From: Alphaproteobacteria bacterium
GTDB taxonomy: Bacteria > Pseudomonadota > Alphaproteobacteria > Micavibrionales > Micavibrionaceae
Assembly (NCBI GenBank): GCA_009929775.1
Contig: RZZS01000002.1
Location: 1-64,000, forward strand
Length of the DNA: 64,000 nt
Reading direction: 5' to 3'
Shown here: in pieces, positions 9,786 through 18,589 of the stretch
Numbering within the stretch: position 1 is the stretch's first letter
How the letters are laid out: each line of letters starts with the position of its first letter
Position numbers and translations under genes: made by a program
The notes under the pieces: generated by a model
The model's input: the letters and a program-made list of their open reading frames with translations, nothing else
What the model was told of the DNA's origin: nothing
Database searches by the model: none

Positions 9786-10655
9786 CTAAAGGACGATCGT
9801 CCGGCGACCCTGAAGGAAAATGCGGCGTTCGGCGAAGGCGAGAATGGCGCGAGACAGGACGCGGGCCTCGATGTCTTTGCCGAGGACCTGAAGCTTTTCA
9901 GGCGTCTTTGTATGGTCGATGCGTACGGTTTCCTGTTCGATGATCGGGCCTTCGTCAAGGTCGCTGGTCGCAAAATGGGCGGTGGCGCCGACAATTTTTA
10001 CGCCGCGCTCGTACGCTTGATGATATGGCTTCGCTCCCTTGAAACCGGGCAGGAAGGAATGGTGGATGTTAATGACGCGGCCTTCGTGCGTCCGGCAGAA
10101 CGGGTCGGACAGTATCTGCATGTAACGGGCCAGCGCTACAAGTTCGCTGTCCGTCTCGCGGATCAGGGCGGCGAGGTTTTCTTCCTGGGCCTCTTTGGTG
10201 TCCTTTGTGACGGGCAGATGCACGAAGCGCAGCCCGCGGTCCTCGACGAGCTTCCGATTGTTCTCGTGATTCGAGACGACGGCCGTGATATCGACCGGCA
10301 AGTGGCCGGTGCGCCAGCGGTAGAGGATGTCGTTGAGGCAGTGATCGGCTTTCGACACCATGACGAGCGTGCGCACTTTCCGGGCGCAATCGTGCAGGGA
10401 CCAGCGCATGGCGTATTTGTCGGCGAGCGGCTCGAGCGCCTTGCGGAGTCGTTCAATGCTCGCGCCGTCCTCGTATGGACGTACGACCGTACGCATGAAA
10501 AAATGCCCGGAAAGCTTGTCGTTGAACTGGGAGGATTCGTCGATATTGCATCCGTAGTCGCGCAGCGTTCCCGCCACGGCGGCGACAATGCCGGGCTGGT
10601 CGGGGCAGTCGATGCACAAAATATGTTCGCCGCATTCGGTCATGAAGGCATGCAT
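9786..10655 (-). CDS. purU: Formyltetrahydrofolate deformylase
   Basis: ACT domain start ILCIDCPDQPGIVAAVAG; hydrolase motif INIHHSFLPGFKGAKPYHQAYERGVKIVGATAHF. Confidence 0.92.
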   Translation of the reverse strand: MHAFMTECGEHILCIDCPDQPGIVAAVAGTLRDYGCNIDESSQFNDKLSGHFFMRTVVRPYEDGASIERLRKALEPLADKYAMRWSLHDCARKVRTLVMVSKADHCLNDILYRWRTGHLPVDITAVVSNHENNRKLVEDRGLRFVHLPVTKDTKEAQEENLAALIRETDSELVALARYMQILSDPFCRTHEGRVINIHHSFLPGFKGAKPYHQAYERGVKIVGATAHFATSDLDEGPIIEQETVRIDHTKTPEKLQVLGKDIEARVLSRAILAFAERRIFLQGRRTIVL

Positions 10656-10675
10656 AACCCGATCCGGTGCCGCCG

Positions 10676-11674
10676 TCAATTGCCGGGAGGGGAATCGCGG
10701 GTTGTTTCGTCCATGTCGATCGACGGGTGGATCGCGCGCGTCGGCGTTGCGGAAATGTCGTACTGGAGAAACGAGAGTAAAAGCTGTACGCCGATCAGAA
10801 CGGGAAGCGCGCTGAGCATCACCGTGCCGGGAGTGGCCGGGACTCCTTCGGCCAGCGACACGTTCCAACTCGCAAGGCCGAAGACGAGGCCGAATGTCAG
10901 GAGCAGCGTGCCGAGCACGAGCTCGAGCGAGGCGATGGAAAAATTCCTCAGGAAATAGTTGTAAACGATCCGCTTGTGGAAGTTTCTCATATGGCCGGTG
11001 AAAAAGGGAAGCAGGATGTTGCCGATCCTGAGGTTGCTTCTCTCGTCCGCGTACACGGCCTGCATCGGAATGTCGCGGACGCAGGCATGCACGGTGTTGA
11101 GGCGAAAGAGAATGTCGCTTTCGAAGAAGTAGCGTTCGCTGAGCTTTTCAAGCGGAAGGGCGCGCAGGACGGAGGCATGAATCGCCGTGTAGCCGTTCGT
11201 CGAGTCGAACAGATGCCAGTACCCGCTCGAGAGCTTTGTCATGAAGCTCAGGACCGCGTTGCCGAAGATCCGTACGGGCGGCATGCCGCGTACGTCCTCG
11301 ATGCGGTAGAAACGGTTGCCTTTCGTGTAGTCGGCTTCGCCCGCGAGAATCGGCCGGACGAAGGCGGAAATGAGCGCCGGGTCCATTTGTCCGTCGCCGT
11401 CGATCTTGACCACGATGTCCGCTCTGTCTTCGAGCGCGGCGCGGTAACCGGTGACGACCGCGCCGCCAACGCCCTTGTTGACTTCGTGGGAGAGCAGGCG
11501 TACGCGCGGATCGGACAGCGCCCGGATCGCCTCGCCCGACCCGTCGGGACAGGCGTCATCGACGCAATAGATTCGCTTGATCTGCGGCGGGATCGCGGAC
11601 ACGACCTCCGCGATCTTCTCTCTGACGCGAAAGCACGGGATGACGACCGCGATGTCGGGTTTCCGGGCGCTCAT
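10676..11674 (-). CDS. GT2 glycosyltransferase, GtrB/polyprenyl-phosphate mannosyltransferase-like with C-terminal TM helices
   Basis: IAVVIPCFRVREKIAEVVSAIP...DDACPDGSGE...KIDGDGQMDPALI; start MSARKPD. Confidence 0.85.
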   Translation of the reverse strand: MSARKPDIAVVIPCFRVREKIAEVVSAIPPQIKRIYCVDDACPDGSGEAIRALSDPRVRLLSHEVNKGVGGAVVTGYRAALEDRADIVVKIDGDGQMDPALISAFVRPILAGEADYTKGNRFYRIEDVRGMPPVRIFGNAVLSFMTKLSSGYWHLFDSTNGYTAIHASVLRALPLEKLSERYFFESDILFRLNTVHACVRDIPMQAVYADERSNLRIGNILLPFFTGHMRNFHKRIVYNYFLRNFSIASLELVLGTLLLTFGLVFGLASWNVSLAEGVPATPGTVMLSALPVLIGVQLLLSFLQYDISATPTRAIHPSIDMDETTRDSPPGN

Positions 11675-12030
11675 TTGGCGGACGCGGTAATCAGGCCGAG
11701 GCCGAGAATGATGAACCCGACACCTGCCGCGTAGCCGAGCGTCAGGGTTTCTTTGAAGAACAGCCACGAGGCAAGCGGCACGAGGACAAACCCGAGCGCC
11801 ATGAACGGGTAGGCAAGCGAAAGCGGCACGGTCTGGAGGATCATGATCCACAGAAGCGTCGCCGCGCCGTAGAGCATGAGCGCCAGCCAGAACCACGGGT
11901 TAAAGGCAAGCGCCGTCAGCCCCTCGATCGAGGCAAGGGGCGCAGAGAGCGTTGACGCGGTCTGTTTGAAGAGAATCTGGCCCGTCGCCAGAAGAAAGGC
12001 AAAGCCGGTCAGATGGAAGACCTGAATCAT
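11671..12030 (-). CDS. Small EamA/SMR-like membrane protein (putative lipid-linked sugar flippase)
   Basis: Four hydrophobic segments; ...LLWIMILQTVPLSLAYPFMALGFVLVPLASWLFFKETLTLGYAAGVGFIILGL; 4-nt overlap with downstream GT2. Confidence 0.65.
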   Translation of the reverse strand: MIQVFHLTGFAFLLATGQILFKQTASTLSAPLASIEGLTALAFNPWFWLALMLYGAATLLWIMILQTVPLSLAYPFMALGFVLVPLASWLFFKETLTLGYAAGVGFIILGLGLITASAK

Positions 12031-12044
12031 CGAAAGAGCGTTCG

Positions 12045-13463
12045 TCACTGCACCCCGTCCTGTTTCCTGAAGCGCCTTGCGGCCAGATCGTACGCCCAGA
12101 GTAACGCGACCGACGCGCCGATGGCAAGGCAGGGAACGAGAATCAGGTTGTAACGCACGACGCCCACGCTCGTAAACGCATGGAAGCCCGCCATGTACCA
12201 TCCGGGCAGCGAATAGAGGATGAAGGATCCCCATCGCCGGCGCAGGGCGGCGAAGAAAACCGCCAGAAACAGCGGAATGGCGACCATGCCCCAATACTTG
12301 CTGACCCACACACCCCGCCAGAGCAGCGAAAAGGTGACGGCAATATGCTTGCCGGGATTGCCGAGGACTTCCTTTTCGATCAGATAACCGAGAAGCCTGT
12401 CCTCGTCGCCGGCTTCCTCAAGCATGTCGTCGCGGAAAGCGCGGTTGCCAAGCTGGTAATAACCCTCGGGATTGGCATAGTCCAGGCGCTCGAATCGCTC
12501 TGGCGGGAAAAGATCCCCGGCGAGCGAGTCTCCGAAATCGGGCAGGCCGTAGATGAATGAAGCGCGCCATTCGTCCCAGCTCATCCGGTTGAAGGAGGCG
12601 CGCTGGACGAAAATGTAGCCGGCATAGCCTTTCGATATGGCGAGGTCGCCAAATGTCACGAAGTTCCGGATCATCCACGGGCCCGCCGCCAGCCCGTAGC
12701 CGACGAGAAACAGAAGCGGAATTAAGGCGCGCCTGCGCCAGTCGAGAGTTCTCAAAAAAGCCATGGCGACAATCAGAGCGGGCAGAGCGCCATAAAGAAG
12801 ATAGGCAAAGCCGGGTCGTGTCAGGGCGGCGGCACCAAGAAGAACGCCTGCCAGCATCCAGAGGGCGGGGCTTTTGCGTTTCCAGCCCGCGGCAGCGGCA
12901 AGGCTTGCGCCCGTAAAAAACAGAAAGGTCAGGGTCTCGGTCATCATGATGCCGGCGAAATAAGCGTACGCTTCGGCGCCGAGCGCCAGGATCATGGCAA
13001 GCCATGCGGCGACCTTGCGTTCGGTGATGACAGTCGCCGACAGCCATACGAGAAAAGCGGTGATCGCCGCAAGAACCGCCTGCGTATAAACAAGGGCGGA
13101 AAACGGTCCGCAGGAATCCCAGCCCCGATCGAACAGCACGCAACGCGCCGATTCCGCAAACGGTTCGCTCACGACCATCAGCCCGGCGAGAAACGCCGGA
13201 AAGACGGGGGCAAAGAACATGCCCTTGCCATTTTCGTCCGTCATACCCCCGTCGGTAAATACGCCGTCCGTATAAAGTTCATAACCGACGCGAAGATACT
13301 CGTCCGAATCCTCGTCAAGCGTCGGCGGCGGGGCGAGGTGCAATTGCAGGACAACGACGCCAAGCGCGACCAGGAAAACAAAAATAGGGACAGTTACTTT
13401 TTCCTTCAAAAAGTAACTGTCCCGGGTTAATGTAAATTTTTTAGAATTAGGAAAAAGCCTCAT
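12045..13463 (-). CDS. Polytopic glycosyltransferase (GT39/ArnT-like family)
   Basis: Multiple TM segments; periplasmic acidic motif DEDSDEYLRVGYELYTDGVF; N-terminal ~30 codons overlap the REP hairpin. Confidence 0.65.
   Translation of the reverse strand: MRLFPNSKKFTLTRDSYFLKEKVTVPIFVFLVALGVVVLQLHLAPPPTLDEDSDEYLRVGYELYTDGVFTDGGMTDENGKGMFFAPVFPAFLAGLMVVSEPFAESARCVLFDRGWDSCGPFSALVYTQAVLAAITAFLVWLSATVITERKVAAWLAMILALGAEAYAYFAGIMMTETLTFLFFTGASLAAAAGWKRKSPALWMLAGVLLGAAALTRPGFAYLLYGALPALIVAMAFLRTLDWRRRALIPLLFLVGYGLAAGPWMIRNFVTFGDLAISKGYAGYIFVQRASFNRMSWDEWRASFIYGLPDFGDSLAGDLFPPERFERLDYANPEGYYQLGNRAFRDDMLEEAGDEDRLLGYLIEKEVLGNPGKHIAVTFSLLWRGVWVSKYWGMVAIPLFLAVFFAALRRRWGSFILYSLPGWYMAGFHAFTSVGVVRYNLILVPCLAIGASVALLWAYDLAARRFRKQDGVQ
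13387..13423. repeat. REP-like palindrome, family A, left copy: GGGACAGTTACTTTTT-CCTTC-AAAAAGTAACTGTCCC
   Basis: Perfect 16-bp inverted arms, 5-nt loop; followed by (C)GGGTTAA. Confidence 0.95.
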
Positions 13464-14094
13464 GCCCCGCTCGTCCAGACTGGTCGTTCCCGGTTATCCG
13501 CATCATGTCATACAAAGGGGAAACCGCCGTCAACAGACTTTTTTTAACGACAATGATTACCGGTATTATCTCGACCTTCTCGACGAATGGTGTCAGGCCG
13601 GAAAGACAAGCCTTTGGGCGTATTGCCTGATGCCGAATCACGTACATCTCGTCATGGTCCCTGAAACGGAGGACTCCTTGCGCCTGACCGTTTCCCAGAT
13701 TCACAGACGCTATACGATGATGGTGAACAAACGGGAAGGCTGGACGGGGCATCTGTGGCAGGCGCGTTTCGCCTCTTATGTGATGGACGAGGCATATACG
13801 CTGGCCGCTGTCCGGTATATCGAGATGAATCCGGTCGCGTCCGGAATCGTGGGGAATCCGGGGGATTACAGGTGGAGCAGCGCAGCGGCGCATCTCGGCC
13901 TGTATCATCCCGATGTCCGTCTTGCGATGTCGCCTTTAACGGACATGATTCCCTGCTGGGCGGAGTTTCTGGGACGGGAAGTCAAACCTGGAATCATTGA
14001 GGATATAAGGAAGAGCGAATCGTCCGGCCATCCGCTCGGCAGCAAAGCATTTGTCGATAATCTTGGGACAGTTACTTTTTCGTCGAAAAAGTAA
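13462..14094 (+). mobile_element. REP-associated tyrosine transposase (RAYT / Y1_Tnp, TnpA_REP)
   Basis: MPRSSRLVVPGYPHHVIQRGNRRQQTFFNDNDY...YCLMPNHVHLVMVP (HUH)...GHLWQARFASYVMDEAYTLAAVRYIEMNPVASGIV. Confidence 0.93.
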
Positions 14095-14101
14095 CTGTCC
14101 C
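14065..14101. repeat. REP-like palindrome, family A, right copy: GGGACAGTTACTTTTT-CGTCG-AAAAAGTAACTGTCCC
   Basis: Perfect 16-bp inverted arms; same GGTTAA tail as left copy, so direct orientation; overlaps the transposase 3' end. Confidence 0.95.
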
Positions 14102-14110
14102 AGGTTAAGA

Positions 14111-15421
14111 TCAATATCTGTAGAGGTCGCTCTTGAACGGGCCTTTAACGTCCACGCCGATATAGTCGGCCTGTTTCCGGCTGAGTTGTTCCAGTTTGAC
14201 GCCGAGTTTTTCAAGGTGGAGCCTTGCGACTTTTTCGTCGAGGTGTTTGGGGAGGACGTACACCTGATTCTCGTATTTGTCGTGGTTCTTCCAGAGTTCG
14301 ATTTGCGCGAGCACCTGATTGGTGAAAGACGCGCTCATCACGAAGCTCGGGTGGCCGGTGGCGCAGCCGAGATTGACGAGGCGGCCCTCGGCCAGAAGGA
14401 TAATCCGCTTGCCGTCCGGGAATTCGATTTCGTCGACCTGCGGTTTGACGTTGTGCCATTTCATGTTGCGTAGCGGCTCGACCTGAATTTCGTTGTCGAA
14501 ATGGCCGATATTGCACACGATCGCACCGTCCTTCATCGCGCGCATGTGGTCGACCGTGATGACGTCGACGTTCCCGGTCGTGGTCACGAAGATATCACCG
14601 CGCGGCGCGGCCTCGGTCATTGTCGTGACTTCGAAGCCTTCCATGGCGGCCTGAAGCGCGCAGATCGGGTCGATTTCGGTGACGAGGACGCGCGCGCCCG
14701 CGTTGCGCAGCGATTCGGCGCTGCCCTTGCCGACATCCCCGAAGCCGGCGCAGACCGCGACCTTGCCCGCCATCATAACGTCGGTGGCGCGGCGGATGCC
14801 GTCGACGAGGCTCTCGCGGCAGCCGTATTTGTTGTCGAATTTGGACTTGGTGACGCTGTCGTTGACGTTGATCGCCGGGACCTTGAGCGTGCCTTTTTTC
14901 GCCATTTCATACAGGCGGTGGACGCCGGTCGTGGTCTCTTCGGAAATGCCTTTCACGTCTTTGAGGAGTTCCGGATATTTCTCGTGCATCCGCAGCGTCA
15001 GGTCGCCCCCGTCGTCGAGGATCATGTTCGGTGTCCAGCCGTTCGGGCCTTTGATCGTCATATCGATCGCCCACCAGAATTCCTCTTCGTTCATGCCTTT
15101 CCATGCATAGACGGGGATCCCGGCGGCGGCGATGGCCGCGGCGGCGTGGTCCTGAGTCGAGAAGATATTGCACGAGCTCCAGCGGACCTCCGCGCCCAGC
15201 TCGACCAGCGTTTCGATCAGCACGGCCGTCTGGATCGTCATGTGCAGACAGCCCGCGATGCGCGCGCCCTTGAGCGGCTGTTCCTTTGTGTACTCATCGC
15301 GCGTGGCCATCAGGCCCGGCATTTCCTTTTCGGCGAGGACGATCTCCTTACGCCCCCATTCCGCAAGGGCAATATCCTTAACTTTGTGGTCATTCTCAAC
15401 GACTTGCGGAGAAGTTGGCAT
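14111..15421 (-). CDS. ahcY: Adenosylhomocysteinase
   Basis: [41 protein letters not shown]...[10 protein letters not shown]...C-terminus DLYRY. Confidence 0.95.
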   Translation of the reverse strand: MPTSPQVVENDHKVKDIALAEWGRKEIVLAEKEMPGLMATRDEYTKEQPLKGARIAGCLHMTIQTAVLIETLVELGAEVRWSSCNIFSTQDHAAAAIAAAGIPVYAWKGMNEEEFWWAIDMTIKGPNGWTPNMILDDGGDLTLRMHEKYPELLKDVKGISEETTTGVHRLYEMAKKGTLKVPAINVNDSVTKSKFDNKYGCRESLVDGIRRATDVMMAGKVAVCAGFGDVGKGSAESLRNAGARVLVTEIDPICALQAAMEGFEVTTMTEAAPRGDIFVTTTGNVDVITVDHMRAMKDGAIVCNIGHFDNEIQVEPLRNMKWHNVKPQVDEIEFPDGKRIILLAEGRLVNLGCATGHPSFVMSASFTNQVLAQIELWKNHDKYENQVYVLPKHLDEKVARLHLEKLGVKLEQLSRKQADYIGVDVKGPFKSDLYRY

Positions 15422-15464
15422 TTTGAATTCCTCTTCCTGTATAATGTGCTTAATCGGATCTTCA

Positions 15465-15492
15465 CCTTTCCGTGCGAGTGTTATCGGAAAGG
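15465..15492 (-). promoter_or_regulatory. Stem-loop in the ahcY 5' leader
   Basis: Perfect 8-bp stem CCTTTCCG/CGGAAAGG, 12-nt loop, 43 nt upstream of the ahcY start. Confidence 0.4.
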
Positions 15493-15557
15493 AAAAGAGA
15501 AAAAGCAAGGTAAAGCTTCCGCGAAGATCGTACAAGGATCAAGGTCGAGACGAAGGC

Positions 15558-15935
15558 ATGAGCAACGCTGATTTTAACGAAGAGGCCGTCCGGCCGAAAT
15601 ACGCGTTTCGGAAGGACGCCGCGAACCCGAAATCGTTCTGGATTTTGCAGTGGAGCGATGCGGTTTCCGATTACGCTCCCTTCGGCGAATATGTGGTGGT
15701 CGATGCGGAAGAGAGCGAAAACCTGTCCGAAAAGCGCGTGGCGAATCTTGTTGGTGCGCTGAACGAAAAGCGGCGGCTTGAGGATCTCTCGGACGAGACG
15801 AAGTCGCGCACGCTTTACCACGTCACGCCCGAAAAAGACGCGGACGGACGCTCGAAAGTTGTCTTCCGCACCTTTACGGGCGAGGGTGTGTCGAAGGAAA
15901 ATGCACTTTTTACATTTGAGGGTGATGTAGAATGA
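15558..15935 (+). CDS. Uncharacterised 125-aa protein
   Basis: MSNADFNEEAVRPKYAFRKDAANPKSFWILQWSDAVSDYAPFGEYVVVD...; divergent from ahcY. Confidence 0.6.
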   Translation: MSNADFNEEAVRPKYAFRKDAANPKSFWILQWSDAVSDYAPFGEYVVVDAEESENLSEKRVANLVGALNEKRRLEDLSDETKSRTLYHVTPEKDADGRSKVVFRTFTGEGVSKENALFTFEGDVE

Positions 15936-16045
15936 CAACGCTTAGCAAGTCAGTATTTGGTTTGGCTGCCGCCGCCGCTTCCGCGCCGGTCGCATCGCAA
16001 ATGGTGACACCCGGATATAGCGGGCCGAAAACGCCGGGCCTGTAA
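15932..16045 (+). CDS. Small 37-aa peptide, translationally coupled to upstream ORF
   Basis: ATGA overlap; MTTLSKSVFGLAAAAASAPVASQMVTPGYSGPKTPGL*; below the ORF track size cutoff. Confidence 0.4.
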   Translation: MTTLSKSVFGLAAAAASAPVASQMVTPGYSGPKTPGL

Positions 16046-16046
16046 C

Positions 16047-16895
16047 TTAAGCCGGCATATCCCGGTGCACGATATGCACCGGCAGTTTCCTATGTTCGAG
16101 CCACTCGGCCAGACGTTCCGCGACATAAACCGACCGGTGTTTGCCGCCGGTGCAGCCGATGGCGATCGTGAGATAGGTTTTTCCCTCGTGGGCGTAGCGC
16201 GGCAGCGCGACCGCCAGCGTTTTTTTCAGATTTTCGATGAAAGGGGCAAAATTTTCGTCCTCTTCGATATAAGCCCCCACTTTCTTTTGTTTTCCGGTCA
16301 GTGGTTTCAGTTTCGGGTCCCAGTGCGGGTTGCGCAGGAAGCGTACGTCCATGACGATATCGGCCTCGCGCGGCAGGCCGTTGCGGTAACCGAAGGACAT
16401 GATCGTGGTCGTAAGCCGTCCTTCGGGCGAGCCGTAATACCCCTCCATCATGCGCCGCAGATCGTGGATTGACAGGCCGCTCGTGTCGATGACGAGATGC
16501 GCCCGGGCCTGGACCGGTTCGAGCAGCGTGTGCTCCAGCCGGATGCCGTCCTTGACGGGCTTGTCTTTGGCCATCGGGTGTTTGCGGCGCGTTTCGGTGA
16601 AGCGCTTTTGCAGCACGGCGTCGTCGCAGGTCATGAAAAGAAGCTCCGCGCCGCGGCGGTCGACCGTGTCGATGAGCGCGACAGGGCTGAAGCCGCGCGT
16701 GCGCGAGTCGATCCCGACGGCGATACGCCTTCCTTCCGTTTCCTCCTGATCGAGCAGCGGGTCGAGCAGCGGTATCGGAAAATTGTCGAGGACCTCGTAG
16801 CCGAAATCCTCGAGGCTTTTGAGTGCCGACGACATACCAGCCCCGGACAGGCCGGTGACGATGAGAAGTTTTTCCGGATGCTGGCTGGCCGACAT
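16047..16895 (-). CDS. rapZ: RNase adapter protein RapZ (nucleotide-binding)
   Basis: LLIVTGLSGAGMSSALKSLEDFGYEVLDNFP...IGCTGGKHRSVYVAERLAEWL. Confidence 0.92.
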   Translation of the reverse strand: MSASQHPEKLLIVTGLSGAGMSSALKSLEDFGYEVLDNFPIPLLDPLLDQEETEGRRIAVGIDSRTRGFSPVALIDTVDRRGAELLFMTCDDAVLQKRFTETRRKHPMAKDKPVKDGIRLEHTLLEPVQARAHLVIDTSGLSIHDLRRMMEGYYGSPEGRLTTTIMSFGYRNGLPREADIVMDVRFLRNPHWDPKLKPLTGKQKKVGAYIEEDENFAPFIENLKKTLAVALPRYAHEGKTYLTIAIGCTGGKHRSVYVAERLAEWLEHRKLPVHIVHRDMPA

Positions 16896-17116
16896 ATCTT
16901 CTCCTCTGCGGGACGTATTCGGGCGTAGGGAACCCGGACCAATCATAAGCCGTTTGCAAAGTGCGTCCAGTGGGTAAATCCGGTCGCAGGTTTATCCCCG
17001 TTATTATTGGTGGCGCAAGGCCCTTTATGTGGACCTTCGCGGTCGACCTTCCTACCCTGATCCTTGAAATTCCGTTGTTTCGAAATTGGCGCAGAGCCAA
17101 GAACAGGGGTACGGGC

Positions 17117-17857
17117 ATGAAGCGACCGGGTCTGACATCCGAGCTCGGCTATTTACGGAACTACGATCCCGAGCGTTACGCGCGACCGAACGTCCGCGTG
17201 GAAGTGGCTGTTTTCACCATCTTTGATGGGGCGTTGCATGTGCTGCTGCGCAAGCGACAAAGCCTCCCGTTTCTCGGGGCGTGGTCTTTGGCTGGTGGAT
17301 TTGTCGATATGGAGAGGGATTTTAACCTTGAGGGCGCCGCACGGCGTGCGGTTACGGAAAAATGCGGGCTTCGGCCGACCTATATCGAGCAGCTTTTCAC
17401 GGCGGGGGACGCGGGGCGGGATCCCCGGTACTGGACCGTCTCCTGTCTTTATATGGCGCTGAGCCCTGATTCGGTGCTTCCTCCTCCTGCCGCGAACGTA
17501 GCGCCGCTTCGCTGGATCCGTGTTCAGGACGGAGGAATCGACGGTGCGCTCGCCTTCGATCATGCGGAGATTCTGGCAAAAGCGTGCGGGAGGCTCAGGG
17601 AGCGTGCTCTCACGACGAGTTCGCCGCTCTTTCTTCTGCCGGAGGTCTTCTCGCTCGGCGACGCGCAAGTCGTTTACGAGATCGTTCTGGGTCAGCGGCT
17701 CGACGCGAAGTCGTTCCGGCGGCGTATGCTCTCGGCGAATGTCGTTGAAGAAACGGGCGCGTTTCGAGACAGCGGGCGCAGACCCGCGAAGCTGTACCGG
17801 CTCGTGAACCGCGAAAATCCGCATCTGTTCTTGCGCGCGATCGAGGGGGTCGGATGA
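17117..17857 (+). CDS. NUDIX-domain winged-helix regulator (NrtR-like)
   Basis: VRVEVAVFTIFDGALHVLLRKRQSLPFLGAWSLAGGFVDMERDFNLEGAARRAVTEKCGL plus C-terminal wHTH-like segment; degenerate Nudix box. Confidence 0.75.
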   Translation: MKRPGLTSELGYLRNYDPERYARPNVRVEVAVFTIFDGALHVLLRKRQSLPFLGAWSLAGGFVDMERDFNLEGAARRAVTEKCGLRPTYIEQLFTAGDAGRDPRYWTVSCLYMALSPDSVLPPPAANVAPLRWIRVQDGGIDGALAFDHAEILAKACGRLRERALTTSSPLFLLPEVFSLGDAQVVYEIVLGQRLDAKSFRRRMLSANVVEETGAFRDSGRRPAKLYRLVNRENPHLFLRAIEGVG

Positions 17858-17943
17858 ACGTCGGGATTCAAAGGGTTGCTGTGTCTCCGTTGTTCCCGTC
17901 TTTTCTGTTGACATAGTGCGTGCCGCATGGTCTTTGCCTGGTC

Positions 17944-18567
17944 ATGTCGCACGATTTTGCACAAAGTGAGAAATTCTTGCTCGTCGACCATGCCTCGACT
18001 CCGGAATTGCGGCACCTCGTTCATGCATTTCGGAAAGCGGAATTCATCGACCGGCAAGGGTACGAGGCTGACGACATCCGGGTCGAGGACGGGGGTGAGT
18101 ATGATAGCGCCGACCATGACGCTACAATGCACATTGTCAGTTTCCGCGAGGACCGGATTGTCGGATGTTTGCGTCTTGTACCAACGACACGTCGTTATCT
18201 TCTCGAGATGTTTCCGTCGCTCACGAGATCGGTGGATTACAGGAATGGCAACGTCTGGGACATAAGCCGTCTGGGGACGGGGGGTGAGGAAAGGCTCGGC
18301 GAAAAGATCCTCTGTGCGTGCTTTGAACTCGCGCAGAACCGAGGCATAGAGGCCCTTGTCACATTTACAACCGACGCACGAAGGGACGTTCTGCGCGGCA
18401 TCGGACTGGAGGTCGAACAACTCGGAGCGGAACAGGTCGTGTCTGGCCGCGACGACGAATTCTGGACGGCCGTCGGCTTGCGGATGAGGGTTAACGACCA
18501 TCAGCACAAAGCTCTTCAAACTTACATCCGGGATGATCGAACGTTCTGGCCCGAGCTCAGCCGATAA
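17944..18567 (+). CDS. LuxI-family acyl-homoserine-lactone synthase-like protein
   Basis: FRKAEFIDRQGYE...GGEYDSADHDATMHIVSFREDRIVGCLRLVPTTRRYLLEMFPSL...VWDISRLG; matches the conserved Arg/Phe/E-x-D/Arg pattern of LuxI enzymes. Confidence 0.75.
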   Translation: MSHDFAQSEKFLLVDHASTPELRHLVHAFRKAEFIDRQGYEADDIRVEDGGEYDSADHDATMHIVSFREDRIVGCLRLVPTTRRYLLEMFPSLTRSVDYRNGNVWDISRLGTGGEERLGEKILCACFELAQNRGIEALVTFTTDARRDVLRGIGLEVEQLGAEQVVSGRDDEFWTAVGLRMRVNDHQHKALQTYIRDDRTFWPELSR

Positions 18568-18589
18568 CGGCTTTCCATGGGGACCCGCC

